Of a DNA stretch of 64,000 nucleotides, positions 26,428-38,585 are shown piece by piece. Source of the DNA: Streptomyces corallincola (lineage in GTDB: Bacteria > Actinomycetota > Actinomycetes > Streptomycetales > Streptomycetaceae); contig NZ_JAHRXF010000009.1 in the NCBI RefSeq assembly GCF_019104725.1, forward strand, positions 1 to 64,000, in the 5' to 3' direction. Position 1 is the stretch's first letter. Each line of letters opens with the position of its first letter. Made by a program: the position numbers and the translations under genes. The notes under the pieces were generated by a model. The model was not told where the DNA came from and did no database searches. It saw nothing but the letters and a program-made list of their open reading frames with translations.

Positions 26428-26631
26428 GCGGCGGCCTGAGCGGGCGGCCGGGGGCGCACGGTGCCGGTCGGAGGCGGGCCGTCGGTCGCCGCCGAAAGGC
26501 CGTGACCTGCGCGTCCGGTGCCCGAAAAGTGAAAAGGATCCACCCGCTCACCATTGGCCCTTGCCGTGGCCTGGTCCACTCGCGTTTCCTCTCCGGTGCA
26601 GAAACCCCTCTCCCCGTCAGCGAGGTCACCC

Positions 26632-27537
26632 GTGTCCACCACCGACAACCAGGCTCCCGAGACCGGCACCGCCCGTGTGAAGCGCGGCATGGCCGAGCAG
26701 CTCAAGGGCGGCGTCATCATGGACGTCGTCACCCCGGAGCAGGCGAAGATCGCCGAGGACGCGGGCGCCGTCGCCGTCATGGCGCTGGAGCGGGTCCCGG
26801 CCGACATCCGCAAGGACGGCGGGGTGGCCCGGATGTCCGACCCCGACATGATCGACGGCATCATCGGGGCCGTCTCGATCCCCGTCATGGCCAAGTCCCG
26901 CATCGGCCACTTCGTCGAGGCCCAGGTACTTCAGTCGCTCGGCGTGGACTACATCGACGAGTCCGAGGTCCTCACCCCGGCCGACGAGGTCAACCACTCC
27001 GACAAGTGGGCGTTCACCACCCCCTTCGTCTGCGGTGCCACCAACCTCGGTGAGGCGCTGCGCCGGATCGCGGAGGGCGCCGCGATGATCCGCTCCAAGG
27101 GCGAGGCCGGTACCGGCAACGTCGTGGAGGCCGTACGTCACCTGCGCCAGATCAAGGGCGAGATCGCCAAGCTTCGCGGCTGCGACAACAACGAGCTGTA
27201 CGCCGCCGCCAAGGAACTGCGCGCCCCCTACGAGCTGGTCAAGGAGGTCGCCGAGCTGGGCAAGCTCCCGGTGGTCCTCTTCTCCGCCGGAGGTGTCGCC
27301 ACCCCCGCCGACGCCGCCCTGATGCGCCAGCTCGGTGCCGAGGGCGTCTTCGTCGGCTCCGGCATCTTCAAGTCCGGCGACCCGGCCAAGCGCGCCGCCG
27401 CCATCGTGAAGGCGACCACCTTCTACGACGACCCGAAGATCATCGCGGAGGCGTCCCGGAACCTCGGCGAGGCGATGGTCGGCATCAACTGCGACACCCT
27501 GCCCGAGACCGAGCGCTACGCCAACCGCGGCTGGTAG
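26632..27537 (+). CDS. pdxS: Pyridoxal 5'-phosphate synthase, synthase subunit
   Basis: A 301-residue (beta/alpha)8 barrel protein from the GTG at 26632 (CGAGG upstream). It makes PLP from ribose 5-phosphate, glyceraldehyde 3-phosphate and ammonia. Key residues are Asp31 in MDVVTPEQA, Lys88 in VMAKSRIGH and Lys156 in RSKGEAGTG, corresponding to the two catalytic lysines of the B. subtilis enzyme. PdxS forms a dodecamer that takes ammonia from PdxT, whose gene begins 13 bases downstream. Confidence 0.97.
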   Translation: MSTTDNQAPETGTARVKRGMAEQLKGGVIMDVVTPEQAKIAEDAGAVAVMALERVPADIRKDGGVARMSDPDMIDGIIGAVSIPVMAKSRIGHFVEAQVLQSLGVDYIDESEVLTPADEVNHSDKWAFTTPFVCGATNLGEALRRIAEGAAMIRSKGEAGTGNVVEAVRHLRQIKGEIAKLRGCDNNELYAAAKELRAPYELVKEVAELGKLPVVLFSAGGVATPADAALMRQLGAEGVFVGSGIFKSGDPAKRAAAIVKATTFYDDPKIIAEASRNLGEAMVGINCDTLPETERYANRGW

Positions 27538-27550
27538 GACACCGATCAGC

Positions 27551-28153
27551 ATGAACACCCCCGTCATCGGTGTCCTGGCGCTCCAGGGCGACGTACGGGA
27601 GCACCTCATCGCCCTGGCCGCGGCGGACGCCGTGGCCAGGCCGGTGCGGCGCCCCGAGGAACTCGCCGAGGTGGACGGCCTGGTGCTGCCCGGCGGCGAG
27701 TCCACCACCATCTCCAAACTGGCCGTCCTGTTCGGCCTGATGGACCCGCTGCGCGCCCGTGTCCGGGACGGCCTGCCCGTCTACGGCACCTGCGCCGGGA
27801 TGATCCTGCTCGCCGACAAGATCCTCGACCCGCGCTCCGGGCAGGAGACGGTCGGCGGCATCGACATGATCGTCCGCCGCAACGCCTTCGGGCGGCAGAA
27901 CGAGTCCTTCGAGGCGGCCGTGGCCGTCCGGGGCGTCCCCGGCGACCCGGTGGAGGGCGTCTTCATCCGCGCCCCCTGGGTGGAGTCCGTCGGCGCGCGG
28001 GCCGAGGTGCTGGCCGAGCACGACGGCCACATCGTCGCCGTCCGCCAGGGCAACGCCCTCGCCACCTCCTTCCACCCCGAACTCACCGGGGACCACCGCG
28101 TGCACTCCCTGTTCACCGACATGGTCCGCGCGAACGCGGGGGCCCGGTCCTAG
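27551..28153 (+). CDS. pdxT: Pyridoxal 5'-phosphate synthase, glutaminase subunit
   Basis: A 200-residue class I glutamine amidotransferase from the ATG at 27551. The catalytic triad is Cys81 (YGTCAGM), His175 and Glu177 (FHPELTGD); [12 protein letters not shown] is a PdxT signature. It releases ammonia for PdxS and only works in complex with it. A weak hairpin in the gap to yebC (28166-28197) may end the transcript. Confidence 0.97.
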   Translation: MNTPVIGVLALQGDVREHLIALAAADAVARPVRRPEELAEVDGLVLPGGESTTISKLAVLFGLMDPLRARVRDGLPVYGTCAGMILLADKILDPRSGQETVGGIDMIVRRNAFGRQNESFEAAVAVRGVPGDPVEGVFIRAPWVESVGARAEVLAEHDGHIVAVRQGNALATSFHPELTGDHRVHSLFTDMVRANAGARS

Positions 28154-28231
28154 TAGGATCTGCACGGGTGCACCGGCCGTTCCGGCCCGGTGCCACCAGT
28201 TCAGGACCGGTTACGCGAAGGAGACAGGCAG

Positions 28232-28984
28232 ATGTCCGGCCACTCTAAATGGGCTACGACGAAGCACAAGAAGGCCGTCATCGATGCCAAGCGCGGCAAG
28301 CTTTTCGCGAAGCTGATCAAGAACATCGAGGTCGCGGCGCGCATGGGCGGCGTGGACATCGAGGGCAACCCGACGCTGTACGACGCCGTGCAGAAGGCCA
28401 AGAAGCAGTCGGTGCCCAACAAGAACATCGACTCGGCCGTCAAGCGCGGCGGCGGCCTTGAGGCCGGCGGCGCCGACTACGAGACGATCATGTACGAGGG
28501 CTACGGCCCCAACGGGGTCGCCGTGCTCATCGAGTGCCTCACCGACAACCGCAACCGCGCCGCCTCCGAGGTCCGCGTCGCCATGACCCGCAACGGCGGC
28601 TCGATGGCCGACCCCGGCTCGGTGTCGTACCTCTTCCACCGCAAGGGCGTCATCATCGTCCCCAAGGGCGAGCTAGCCGAGGACGACGTGCTCGGCGCGG
28701 TCCTGGACGCCGGTGCCGAGGAGGTCAACGACCTCGGTGAGTCCTACGAGGTGCTGAGCGAGGCCACCGACCTCGTCGCGGTCCGCACCGCGCTCCAGGA
28801 GGCGGGCATCGACTACGACTCCGCCGACTCCAACTTCGTCCCCACGATGCAGATCGAGCTGGACGAGGACGGCGCCCGGAAGATCTTCAAGCTGATCGAC
28901 GCCCTGGAGGACAGCGACGACGTGCAGAACGTCTTCGCCAACTTCGACGTCAGCGACGAGGTCATGGAGAAGGTGGACGCGTAA
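28232..28984 (+). CDS. YebC/PmpR-family translation or transcription factor
   Basis: A 250-residue protein from the ATG at 28232 (AAGGAG at 8 bases). It carries the family N-terminus [23 protein letters not shown], three-domain layout, and the central [23 protein letters not shown] motif (stretch interrupted here for brevity). The family was annotated as a transcriptional regulator; recent work on YebC proteins indicates a role in helping ribosomes through proline-rich stretches, which would suit a proteome with many poly-Pro linkers such as those seen in this window. Position between pdxT and ruvC is conserved in actinobacteria. Confidence 0.92.
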   Translation: MSGHSKWATTKHKKAVIDAKRGKLFAKLIKNIEVAARMGGVDIEGNPTLYDAVQKAKKQSVPNKNIDSAVKRGGGLEAGGADYETIMYEGYGPNGVAVLIECLTDNRNRAASEVRVAMTRNGGSMADPGSVSYLFHRKGVIIVPKGELAEDDVLGAVLDAGAEEVNDLGESYEVLSEATDLVAVRTALQEAGIDYDSADSNFVPTMQIELDEDGARKIFKLIDALEDSDDVQNVFANFDVSDEVMEKVDA

Positions 28985-29049
28985 CCACGCGTCCGCACGA
29001 CAGGCCGCGCCACCCTCTGCCGCACCGCCTCCACCGCACCGCCTCCACC

Positions 29050-29077
29050 GGGCCGACGGGACGCCTCCCGTCGGCCC
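29050..29077 (+). terminator. Terminator after yebC
   Basis: A perfect 12-bp stem (GGGCCGACGGGA / TCCCGTCGGCCC) with loop CGCC, 66 bases past the yebC stop. Confidence 0.7.
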
Positions 29078-29189
29078 GCGGCGTTGCCGGGCGTCGGTGG
29101 GACACGTTGTCGGTGGCACCCGATAGCCTGCGCGAACAGACGAGCGGGCGGTGCGGGCGGCGCACCGAGGCGAACAGGGAGGGCGGCCG

Positions 29190-29729
29190 GTGCGGGTACT
29201 GGGGGTGGACCCCGGCCTGACGCGATGCGGCGTCGGCGTGGTCGAGGGGGTCGCGGGACGGCCGCTGACCATGATCGGCGTCGGTGTGGTGCGCACCCCG
29301 CCGGACGCCGAACTCAGTCACCGGCTGCTCGCCGTGGAGCAGGGCATCGAGAGCTGGCTGGACCAGCACCGGCCCGAGTTCGTCGCCGTGGAACGGGTGT
29401 TCAGCCAGCACAACGTCCGCACCGTGATGGGCACCGCCCAGGCCAGCGCCGTCGCCATGCTGTGCGCGGCCCGGCGCGGCATCCCGGTCGCGCTGCACAC
29501 GCCCAGCGAGGTCAAGGCCGCCGTCACCGGCAGCGGCCGGGCCGACAAGGCGCAGGTCGGCGCGATGGTGACCCGCCTGCTCCGGCTCGGTGCCCCGCCC
29601 AAGCCCGCCGACGCGGCCGACGCCCTCGCCCTCGCCATCTGCCACATCTGGCGTGCCCCCGCGCAGAACCGGCTCCAGCAGGCCGTCGCCCGGCACACCG
29701 CTCCCGCAACGAAAGGCCGTACGGCATGA
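29190..29729 (+). CDS. ruvC: Holliday junction resolvase RuvC
   Basis: A 179-residue endonuclease from the GTG at 29190 (AGGGAGGG six bases upstream). The RNase H-like catalytic acids are Asp7 (GVDPGLT), Glu68 (AVERVF) and Asp141/Asp144 ([11 protein letters not shown]). It cuts Holliday junctions symmetrically, with RuvAB driving migration. The ruvA start overlaps the stop by ATGA. A TAGCCT -10-like hexamer lies in the upstream gap; I see no clear LexA box. Confidence 0.96.
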   Translation: MRVLGVDPGLTRCGVGVVEGVAGRPLTMIGVGVVRTPPDAELSHRLLAVEQGIESWLDQHRPEFVAVERVFSQHNVRTVMGTAQASAVAMLCAARRGIPVALHTPSEVKAAVTGSGRADKAQVGAMVTRLLRLGAPPKPADAADALALAICHIWRAPAQNRLQQAVARHTAPATKGRTA

Positions 29730-30331
29730 TCGCGTTCGTCAGCGGCCCCGTCGCCGCCCTCGCCCCCGACTCCGCCGTGGTCGAGGTGGGCGGCATCGGC
29801 ATCGCCGTGCAGTGCACCCCGGACACCCTGTCGAAGCTGCGCGCGGGGCAGCAGGCCCGGCTCGCCACCTCCCTGGTCGTCCGCGAGGACTCCCTCACGC
29901 TCTACGGCTTCGCCGACGACGACGAACGCCAGACCTTCGAACTGCTCCAGACCGCCAGCGGGGTCGGCCCCCGGCTCGCCCAGGCCATGCTCGCCGTGCA
30001 CCGCCCCGACGCACTGCGCCGCGCCGTCGCGGGCGCCGACGAGAAGGCGCTCACCGCCGTCCCGGGCATCGGCAAGAAGGGCGCGCAGAAACTGCTGCTG
30101 GAGCTGAAGGACCGGCTCGGCGCGCCCACCGGCGCCCCCACCGCTCTCGCCCCCGCCGCCCAGGGCTGGCGGGACCAGCTGCACGCGGCCCTGATCGGCC
30201 TCGGCTACGCCCCCCGCGAGGCCGACGAGGCCGTCACCGCCGTCACCCCGCAGGCCGAGGCGGCCGACGCCACCCCGCAGGTCGGACAGCTCCTCAAGGC
30301 CGCCCTGCAGACCCTGAACCGCGCCCGCTGA
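29726..30331 (+). CDS. ruvA: Holliday junction DNA helicase subunit RuvA
   Basis: A 201-residue protein with the OB-fold N-terminus ([12 protein letters not shown]), two helix-hairpin-helix motifs ([13 protein letters not shown] and [17 protein letters not shown]) and a C-terminal RuvB-binding domain after an Ala/Pro/Thr-rich linker. It binds four-way junctions as a tetramer and loads RuvB. It is coupled to ruvC, and ruvB follows after 41 bases. Confidence 0.96.
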   Translation: MIAFVSGPVAALAPDSAVVEVGGIGIAVQCTPDTLSKLRAGQQARLATSLVVREDSLTLYGFADDDERQTFELLQTASGVGPRLAQAMLAVHRPDALRRAVAGADEKALTAVPGIGKKGAQKLLLELKDRLGAPTGAPTALAPAAQGWRDQLHAALIGLGYAPREADEAVTAVTPQAEAADATPQVGQLLKAALQTLNRAR

Positions 30332-30372
30332 CCGCGCTCCGCCGACCGCGCCCCCGCTAGGAGAGACCCGCA

Positions 30373-31473
30373 GTGAACTGGGACGACACGACCGACACCG
30401 CCGAGGAGGGGCTCGCCGCCCCCGAGGCGGACCGGCTGGTCGGCTCCGGCGCCGACCGCGAGGACCAGGCCGTCGAAGCCGCCCTGCGCCCCAAGGACCT
30501 CGGCGAGTTCATCGGGCAGGAGAAGGTCCGCGCCCAGCTCGACCTGGTACTCCGCGCCGCCCGCGCGCGGGGCGCCACCGCCGACCACGTCCTGCTCTCC
30601 GGCGCCCCCGGCCTCGGCAAGACCACCCTCTCCATGATCATCGCGGCCGAGATGGGCGCCCCCATCCGCATCACCTCGGGGCCCGCCATCCAGCACGCCG
30701 GTGACCTCGCCGCGATCCTCTCCTCCCTCCAGGAGGGCGAGGTGCTGTTCCTCGACGAGATCCACCGCATGTCCCGGCCCGCCGAGGAGATGCTGTACAT
30801 GGCGATGGAGGACTTCCGCGTCGATGTGATCGTCGGCAAGGGCCCCGGTGCCACCGCCATCCCGCTGGAACTCCCGCCGTTCACCCTGGTCGGCGCCACC
30901 ACCCGCGCCGGTCTGCTGCCGCCCCCGCTGCGCGACCGGTTCGGCTTCACCGCGCACATGGAGTTCTACGAGCCCGCCGAGCTGGAGCGCGTGGTCCACC
31001 GCTCCGCCCAGCTCCTCGACGTGGAGATCGAGGGCGACGGCGCCGCCGAGATCGCGGGCCGCTCGCGAGGTACGCCCCGTATCGCCAACCGGCTGCTGCG
31101 CCGGGTCCGGGACTACGCGCAGATCAGGGCCGACGGCCTGATCACCCGTGACGTCGCCGCCGCCGCGCTCGCCGTGTACGAGGTGGACGCCCGCGGCCTC
31201 GACCGGCTCGACCGCGCCGTCCTCACGGCCCTGCTGAAACTCTTCGGCGGCGGACCGGTGGGCCTGTCCACCCTGGCCGTCGCGGTGGGGGAGGAGCGGG
31301 AGACGGTCGAGGAGGTCGCCGAACCGTTCCTGGTCCGCGAGGGACTGCTCGCCCGCACCCCGCGCGGCCGGGTCGCCACCCCCGCCGCGTGGGACCACCT
31401 CGGCCTCACCCCGCCCCCCGCGCCCGGCGCCGGTCGGTCCGGAAACGGACAACAGGACCTGTTCGGGGCGTGA
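30373..31473 (+). CDS. ruvB: Holliday junction branch-migration ATPase RuvB
   Basis: A 366-residue AAA+ motor from the GTG at 30373 (AGGAGAG upstream). Walker A is GAPGLGKT (77-84), Walker B FLDEIHR, and sensor 1 GATTRAG; the beta-hairpin and the C-terminal winged-helix domain are present. It has a 30-residue acidic N-terminal extension. Two hexamers pump DNA through the RuvA-bound junction. Confidence 0.97.
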   Translation: MNWDDTTDTAEEGLAAPEADRLVGSGADREDQAVEAALRPKDLGEFIGQEKVRAQLDLVLRAARARGATADHVLLSGAPGLGKTTLSMIIAAEMGAPIRITSGPAIQHAGDLAAILSSLQEGEVLFLDEIHRMSRPAEEMLYMAMEDFRVDVIVGKGPGATAIPLELPPFTLVGATTRAGLLPPPLRDRFGFTAHMEFYEPAELERVVHRSAQLLDVEIEGDGAAEIAGRSRGTPRIANRLLRRVRDYAQIRADGLITRDVAAAALAVYEVDARGLDRLDRAVLTALLKLFGGGPVGLSTLAVAVGEERETVEEVAEPFLVREGLLARTPRGRVATPAAWDHLGLTPPPAPGAGRSGNGQQDLFGA

Positions 31474-31541
31474 CGCCCTCGCGGGGGTGCCCGTGGGGGC
31501 GGACATTGGCGGGGTCAGGAACCCAGGTGTCATGCTGAGCG

Positions 31542-31571
31542 TTGTTCCATGCGCGCGGACTCGCTTAGACT
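31542..31571 (+). promoter_or_regulatory. Promoter of the yajC-secD-secF-apt unit
   Basis: TTGTTC (31542-31547) and TAGACT (31566-31571) separated by 18 bases, a good vegetative-type promoter in the 186-base gap after ruvB. Transcription would start near 31578, leaving an 80-base leader before yajC. Confidence 0.5.
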
Positions 31572-31659
31572 CCGCCGATGCCGCCCCCGCGGGCGGTGCC
31601 GACCAAGCCCCCATCCCAAGGCCGCTCAGCGCGCGGTCGCGCGAAGGAAACCCCGTCCC

Positions 31660-32190
31660 GTGAACATCTTGACCCTTCTTCCCTTCATCGTGCTCATCGC
31701 GGCCATGTTCCTGATGACGCGCTCGGCCAAGCGGAAGCAGCAGCAGGCCGCCTCTATGCGGAACGACATGCAGCCGGGCTCCGGCGTGCGCACGATCGGC
31801 GGCATGTACGCCACGGTCAAGGAAGTCAGCGAGGACACCGTCCTCGTCGATGCCGGGCCGGGTGTCGAGCTCCTCTTCGCCAAGAACGCGATCGCCGCCG
31901 TCCTCACCGACGACGAGTACAACCGCATCGTGCACGGCATCGAGCACGACCTGAAGTCCGACGCCGACGTCGTCCCCGACGACGCCTCCTCCCTCACCGA
32001 GGACGGGAAGCCCGCCGCTCCCGCCGCCGACGCCGCCGAACCGGCCGTGGACCTCGGCAAGAAGGACGCCGAGCCCGCCGAGCCCGTGACGGACGTCCAG
32101 GACACCGTGACGCCCGCCACCGCCGAGGACACGACGGACGGCACGGCCGCCGCGCCGAAGAAGACCGACGGCGACGCCGGGACGAAGTAG
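31660..32190 (+). CDS. yajC: Preprotein translocase accessory subunit YajC
   Basis: A 176-residue protein from the GTG at 31660 (GAAGGAAA upstream). One N-terminal membrane helix (residues 3-19) is followed by the conserved YajC domain (to about 85; GSGVRTIGGMYATVKEV). The acidic Ala/Pro/Thr-rich tail (90-176) is much longer than in E. coli and probably disordered. It associates with SecDF and YidC and is followed by secD and secF. Confidence 0.92.
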   Translation: MNILTLLPFIVLIAAMFLMTRSAKRKQQQAASMRNDMQPGSGVRTIGGMYATVKEVSEDTVLVDAGPGVELLFAKNAIAAVLTDDEYNRIVHGIEHDLKSDADVVPDDASSLTEDGKPAAPAADAAEPAVDLGKKDAEPAEPVTDVQDTVTPATAEDTTDGTAAAPKKTDGDAGTK

Positions 32191-32328
32191 TCACGTCCCG
32201 GAGCGCGCGGCGCGGCCCGGCCGCGCCGCCCGCGCTCCGGGCTCGTCCGTTTCCGCACGGGAACCCGACACCATGTCATGGCCGCCGGCGCCACACGCGC
32301 GGCGCGGCCCGAGAGGGAGTACGAGAAG

Positions 32329-34131
32329 GTGGCAGCACCTAAGAGGGGCCGGAGCGCGAGCGCCCAGAGCAAGCCAGGGCGCTCGCTGGCCCTCATCCTG
32401 ATCGCCATCGTGGCGCTCACCGGGGGAATGTTCGCCTCCGGGCACACCACCCCGCGGCTCGGCATCGACCTGGCCGGTGGTACGAGCATCACCCTCCAGG
32501 CGCAGAACGAGCCGGGTCAGCCCAACGCGATCAACAAGACCAACATGGACACCGCGGTCGAGATCATGAACCGCCGTGTCAACGGTCTGGGTGTGTCCGA
32601 GGCCGAGGTCCAGACCCAGGGCACCAGCAACATCGTCGTCAACATCCCCAAGGGCACCAACTCCGAAGAGGCGCGCCAGCAGGTCGGCACCACCGCCAAG
32701 CTGTACTTCCGCCCGGTGCTGGCCAGCGAGCCCACGGGGAAGGCCGCGCAGCCGACGCCGAGCACCTCGCCCTCGTCGAGCGGCACGTCCGGCTCCACCC
32801 CGACCCCGTCGGGCAGCGCCACCGCCGGTCAGAAGGCCACCTCGCCCTCCGGTTCCCCGACGCCCACGGACTCCGCCACCTCGCAGGGCCGCGCCGTCAC
32901 CGACGCGCTGAAGGCCGACGCCACACCGTCCGGCACCCCGACCGCCCCCGCCTCCGGCACCCCGAAGGCCCCCGCGTCGGGCACGCCCACGCCTCCCGCG
33001 ACCGGGTCCGCCGCCGACCAGAAGCTCCAGGCGCAGTACACCGCCCTGGACTGCTCCGACGACGCCCAGCGCGCCAAGGCCGACACCGGCTCCAAGCCCG
33101 GCGACCCCAGCGTGGCCTGCGGCAAGATCTCCGGCGTCTGGTACAAGTACCTGCTCGGCCCGGCCGCCGTGGACGGCACCGACGTGAAGAACGCCCAGGC
33201 CGCCATCGACACCCAGGGTGCCGGCGGCTGGCAGGTGCAGATGAACTTCACCTCCGCCGGTGCCAAGAAGTTCGCCGACGTCACCGGCAAGCTGGCGCAG
33301 AACCAGCAGCCGCAGAACGAGTTCGGCATCGTCCTGGACGGCGAGGTCGTCTCCAGCCCGTTCGTCAGCCAGGCCATCACCGGCGGCCAGGCGCAGATCT
33401 CCGGCAGCTTCAGCCAGCAGGAGGCGCAGAGCCTCGCCAACGTGCTGTCGTACGGCGCGCTCCCGCTCTCCTTCAAGGTGCAGAGCATGACCACGGTCAC
33501 CGCCGCGCTCGGCGGTGAGCAGCTGCACGCCGGTCTGATCGCGGGCGCGATCGGCCTCGCGCTGGTCGTCATCTACCTGCTGGTCTTCTACCGGGGCCTG
33601 TCGATCGTGGCGATCCCCTCGCTGCTGGTCTCCGCGATCCTCACCTACGTGATCATGGCGCTGCTCGGCCCCGCCATCCACTTCGCGCTGAACCTGCCGG
33701 CCGTCTGCGGCGCCATCGTCGCCATCGGCATCACGGCCGACTCGTTCATCGTGTTCTTCGAGCGCATCCGGGACGAGATCCGCGAGGGCCGCACCCTGCG
33801 TCCGGCCGTCGAGCGGGCCTGGCCGCGCGCCCGGCGCACCATCCTGGTCTCCGACTTCGTGTCGTTCCTGGCCGCCGCCGTGCTGTTCATCGTGACCGTC
33901 GGCAAGGTGCAGGGCTTCGCGTTCACCCTGGGTCTCACCACGGTGCTCGACGTGGTCGTCGTCTTCCTCTTCACCAAGCCGCTCATGACGGTCCTCGCCC
34001 GGCGCAGGTTCTTCGCGGACGGTCACAAGTGGTCGGGGCTCGACCCGAAGGGCCTGGGCGCCAAGCCGCCGCTGCGCCGTACCCGCCGTCCCGCCGGTCC
34101 CGCCGGCCCCGTTGACCCGAAGGAAGCGTGA
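32329..34131 (+). CDS. secD: Protein translocase subunit SecD
   Basis: A 600-residue membrane protein, started at the GTG at 32329 (VAAPKRGRS; GGGAG upstream); a GTG/ATG at 32278 is in frame but less likely. TM1 is at about 18-36, then comes a large extracytoplasmic P1 domain and the RND-type TM2-6 block in the last 200 residues, with the DFVSFLAAAVL segment. Residues about 135-230 are an insertion almost entirely of Pro, Thr, Ser, Ala and Gly within P1. With SecF it uses the proton motive force to complete export on the outer side of the membrane. Confidence 0.95.
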   Translation: MAAPKRGRSASAQSKPGRSLALILIAIVALTGGMFASGHTTPRLGIDLAGGTSITLQAQNEPGQPNAINKTNMDTAVEIMNRRVNGLGVSEAEVQTQGTSNIVVNIPKGTNSEEARQQVGTTAKLYFRPVLASEPTGKAAQPTPSTSPSSSGTSGSTPTPSGSATAGQKATSPSGSPTPTDSATSQGRAVTDALKADATPSGTPTAPASGTPKAPASGTPTPPATGSAADQKLQAQYTALDCSDDAQRAKADTGSKPGDPSVACGKISGVWYKYLLGPAAVDGTDVKNAQAAIDTQGAGGWQVQMNFTSAGAKKFADVTGKLAQNQQPQNEFGIVLDGEVVSSPFVSQAITGGQAQISGSFSQQEAQSLANVLSYGALPLSFKVQSMTTVTAALGGEQLHAGLIAGAIGLALVVIYLLVFYRGLSIVAIPSLLVSAILTYVIMALLGPAIHFALNLPAVCGAIVAIGITADSFIVFFERIRDEIREGRTLRPAVERAWPRARRTILVSDFVSFLAAAVLFIVTVGKVQGFAFTLGLTTVLDVVVVFLFTKPLMTVLARRRFFADGHKWSGLDPKGLGAKPPLRRTRRPAGPAGPVDPKEA

Positions 34132-34134
34132 GCG

Positions 34135-35238
34135 ATGTCGAAACTCGGCAACCTCGGCGCCCGGCTCCACCGCGGCGAGATCAGCTACGACTTCGTCGGC
34201 AGGCGCAAGCTCTGGTACGGCGTCTCCATCCTGATCACCATCACGGCCATCGTCGGCCTGGCGGTGCGCGGCCTGAACATGGGCATCGACTTCCAGGGCG
34301 GCGCGGTCTTCACCACCCCGAAGACCAGCGTCTCGGTGAGCCAGGCGGAGAAGTTCGCGCAGGACGCGGCGGGCCACGAAGCGGTCGTGCAGAAGCTCGG
34401 CTCCGGCGGTCTGCGCATCCAGATCGCCGGTATGGACACCACCAAGTCGGACGCGACCAAGGTCGAGCTGGCCAAGGACATGAAGCTCGACCCCGAGTCC
34501 ATCGCCGCCGACCTCGTCGGCCCCAGCTGGGGTGACGAGATCGCCAACAAGGCCTGGGAGGGCCTGGCGATCTTCATGGTCCTCGTGGTGATCTACCTGG
34601 CCATCGCCTTCGAGTGGCGCATGGCCGTCGCGGCCCTGGTCGCGCTGATCCACGACATCACCATCACCACCGGCATCTACGCCCTCGTCGGCTTCGAGGT
34701 CACGCCCGGTACGGTGATCGGTCTGCTGACCATCCTCGGTTACTCGCTCTACGACACGGTCGTCGTCTTCGACAGCCTCAAGGAGCAGACCAAGGACATC
34801 ACCAAGCAGACCCGCTTCACCTACAGCGACATCGCCAACCAGTCGATCAACGGCACCCTGGTCCGCTCGATCAACACCACGGTGGTCGCGCTGCTCCCGG
34901 TCGCCGGTCTGCTGTTCATCGGCGGCGGTCTGCTCGGCGCGGGCACGCTCAACGACATCTCGCTGTCGCTGTTCGTCGGCCTCGCCGCCGGTGCGTACTC
35001 CTCGATCTTCATCGCCACGCCGCTCGTCGCCGACCTCAAGGAGGCCGAGCCGCAGATGAAGGCCCTCGCCAAGCGGGTCCGGGCCAAGCGCGCCCAGGCC
35101 GCCGCCGGTGAGGACACGCCCCGCACGCGTCCGGAGTCCGACGACCACGACGACGTACCCGCCGCCGTGGTCGGACCCCGCGACCAGCCCGCGTCCCGCA
35201 ACCGGGGCCGCGGCCGACCCTCGGGGAAGCGCCGATGA
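34135..35238 (+). CDS. secF: Protein translocase subunit SecF
   Basis: A 367-residue protein from the ATG at 34135, three bases after secD. It has TM1 (about 27-45), the NMGIDFQGGAVF motif at the start of the P4 domain, and five more TM helices with GYSLYDTVVVFDSLKE, the conserved proton-path region. The tail (310-367) is basic and disordered-looking. The stop overlaps the apt start by ATGA, so export and purine salvage genes are translationally linked, as in other actinobacteria. Confidence 0.95.
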   Translation: MSKLGNLGARLHRGEISYDFVGRRKLWYGVSILITITAIVGLAVRGLNMGIDFQGGAVFTTPKTSVSVSQAEKFAQDAAGHEAVVQKLGSGGLRIQIAGMDTTKSDATKVELAKDMKLDPESIAADLVGPSWGDEIANKAWEGLAIFMVLVVIYLAIAFEWRMAVAALVALIHDITITTGIYALVGFEVTPGTVIGLLTILGYSLYDTVVVFDSLKEQTKDITKQTRFTYSDIANQSINGTLVRSINTTVVALLPVAGLLFIGGGLLGAGTLNDISLSLFVGLAAGAYSSIFIATPLVADLKEAEPQMKALAKRVRAKRAQAAAGEDTPRTRPESDDHDDVPAAVVGPRDQPASRNRGRGRPSGKRR

Positions 35239-35774
35239 CCGGCATCCAGGAACTGCTGCTCAGCCGTATCCGCGACGTCGCGGACTACCCGGAGCCGGGC
35301 GTGATGTTCAAGGACATCACCCCGCTGCTGGCCGACCCGGCGGCGTTCGCCGCGCTGACCGACGCCCTGGCCCAGGTCGCCACCGCCACCGGCGCGACCA
35401 AGGTCGTCGGCCTGGAGGCGCGCGGGTTCATCCTGGGCGCCCCGGTCGCGCTCCGCGCGGGCCTCGGCTTCATCCCGGTCCGCAAGGCGGGCAAGCTCCC
35501 CGGCGCCACGCTCAGCCAGTCCTACGACCTGGAGTACGGGTCGGCGGAGATCGAGGTGCACGCCGAGGACCTGTCCTCCGGCGACCGTGTCCTCATCGTG
35601 GACGACGTCCTCGCCACCGGCGGCACCGCCGAGGCCGCGATCCAGCTCATCGAGCGGGCGGGCGCCCGGGTGTCCGCGCTGGCCGTGCTGATGGAGCTGG
35701 GCTTCCTCGGCGGCCGGGCCCGGCTGGAGCCCGCGCTCGGCACCGCGCCCCTGGAGGCGCTGCTGCGGGTCTGA
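35235..35774 (+). CDS. apt: Adenine phosphoribosyltransferase
   Basis: A 179-residue enzyme that makes AMP from adenine and PRPP. The PRPP-binding loop is VLIVDDVLATGGTAEAA, and EARGFILGAPVALRAG and FIPVRKAGKLPG are standard Apt motifs. It starts in the secF stop (ATGA). The secDF-apt-relA order is a common actinobacterial neighbourhood, linking purine salvage to (p)ppGpp metabolism by position. Confidence 0.95.
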   Translation: MTGIQELLLSRIRDVADYPEPGVMFKDITPLLADPAAFAALTDALAQVATATGATKVVGLEARGFILGAPVALRAGLGFIPVRKAGKLPGATLSQSYDLEYGSAEIEVHAEDLSSGDRVLIVDDVLATGGTAEAAIQLIERAGARVSALAVLMELGFLGGRARLEPALGTAPLEALLRV

Positions 35775-35793
35775 CCGCACCGGCATCACGCAC

Positions 35794-35839
35794 ACGGCGA
35801 CGGCCGCCCCCTCGGTACCGAGGGGGCGGCCGTCGCCGT
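35794..35839 (+). terminator. Terminator after apt
   Basis: A perfect 23-bp palindrome without loop (arms ACGGCGACGGCCGCCCC... at 35794-35816 and the complement at 35817-35839), 20 bases past the apt stop. It separates yajC-secDF-apt from relA. Confidence 0.8.
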
Positions 35840-35983
35840 ATACCGGAATCAGGGAGCGGAATCCGGTGTTCCGGGGGTAGACGGCCCTCACACCCGGCCG
35901 AAGGCGAGGTCCGGGTGCAGGATCGCTACCATAGGGTCTCCGGAGCCTGATCGGGGGACCCGGATCGTGCACGAGGAGTCCTC

Positions 35984-38494
<2,511 letters not shown>

Positions 38495-38585
38495 CCCCGC
38501 CCGTTCCGCCCGCTCTTCGCCCGAACCGGTTGCCGCTCCACCGGTCCGGGCGGGATGATCGGGGGATCGGCGCACGGGGGGTCAC

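Noticed and set aside
32191..35148. A 985-codon minus-strand frame over secD and secF
   Set aside because: Shadow of the real genes; product dominated by Gly, Val, Asp and Arg with no recognisable domain or ribosome-binding site.
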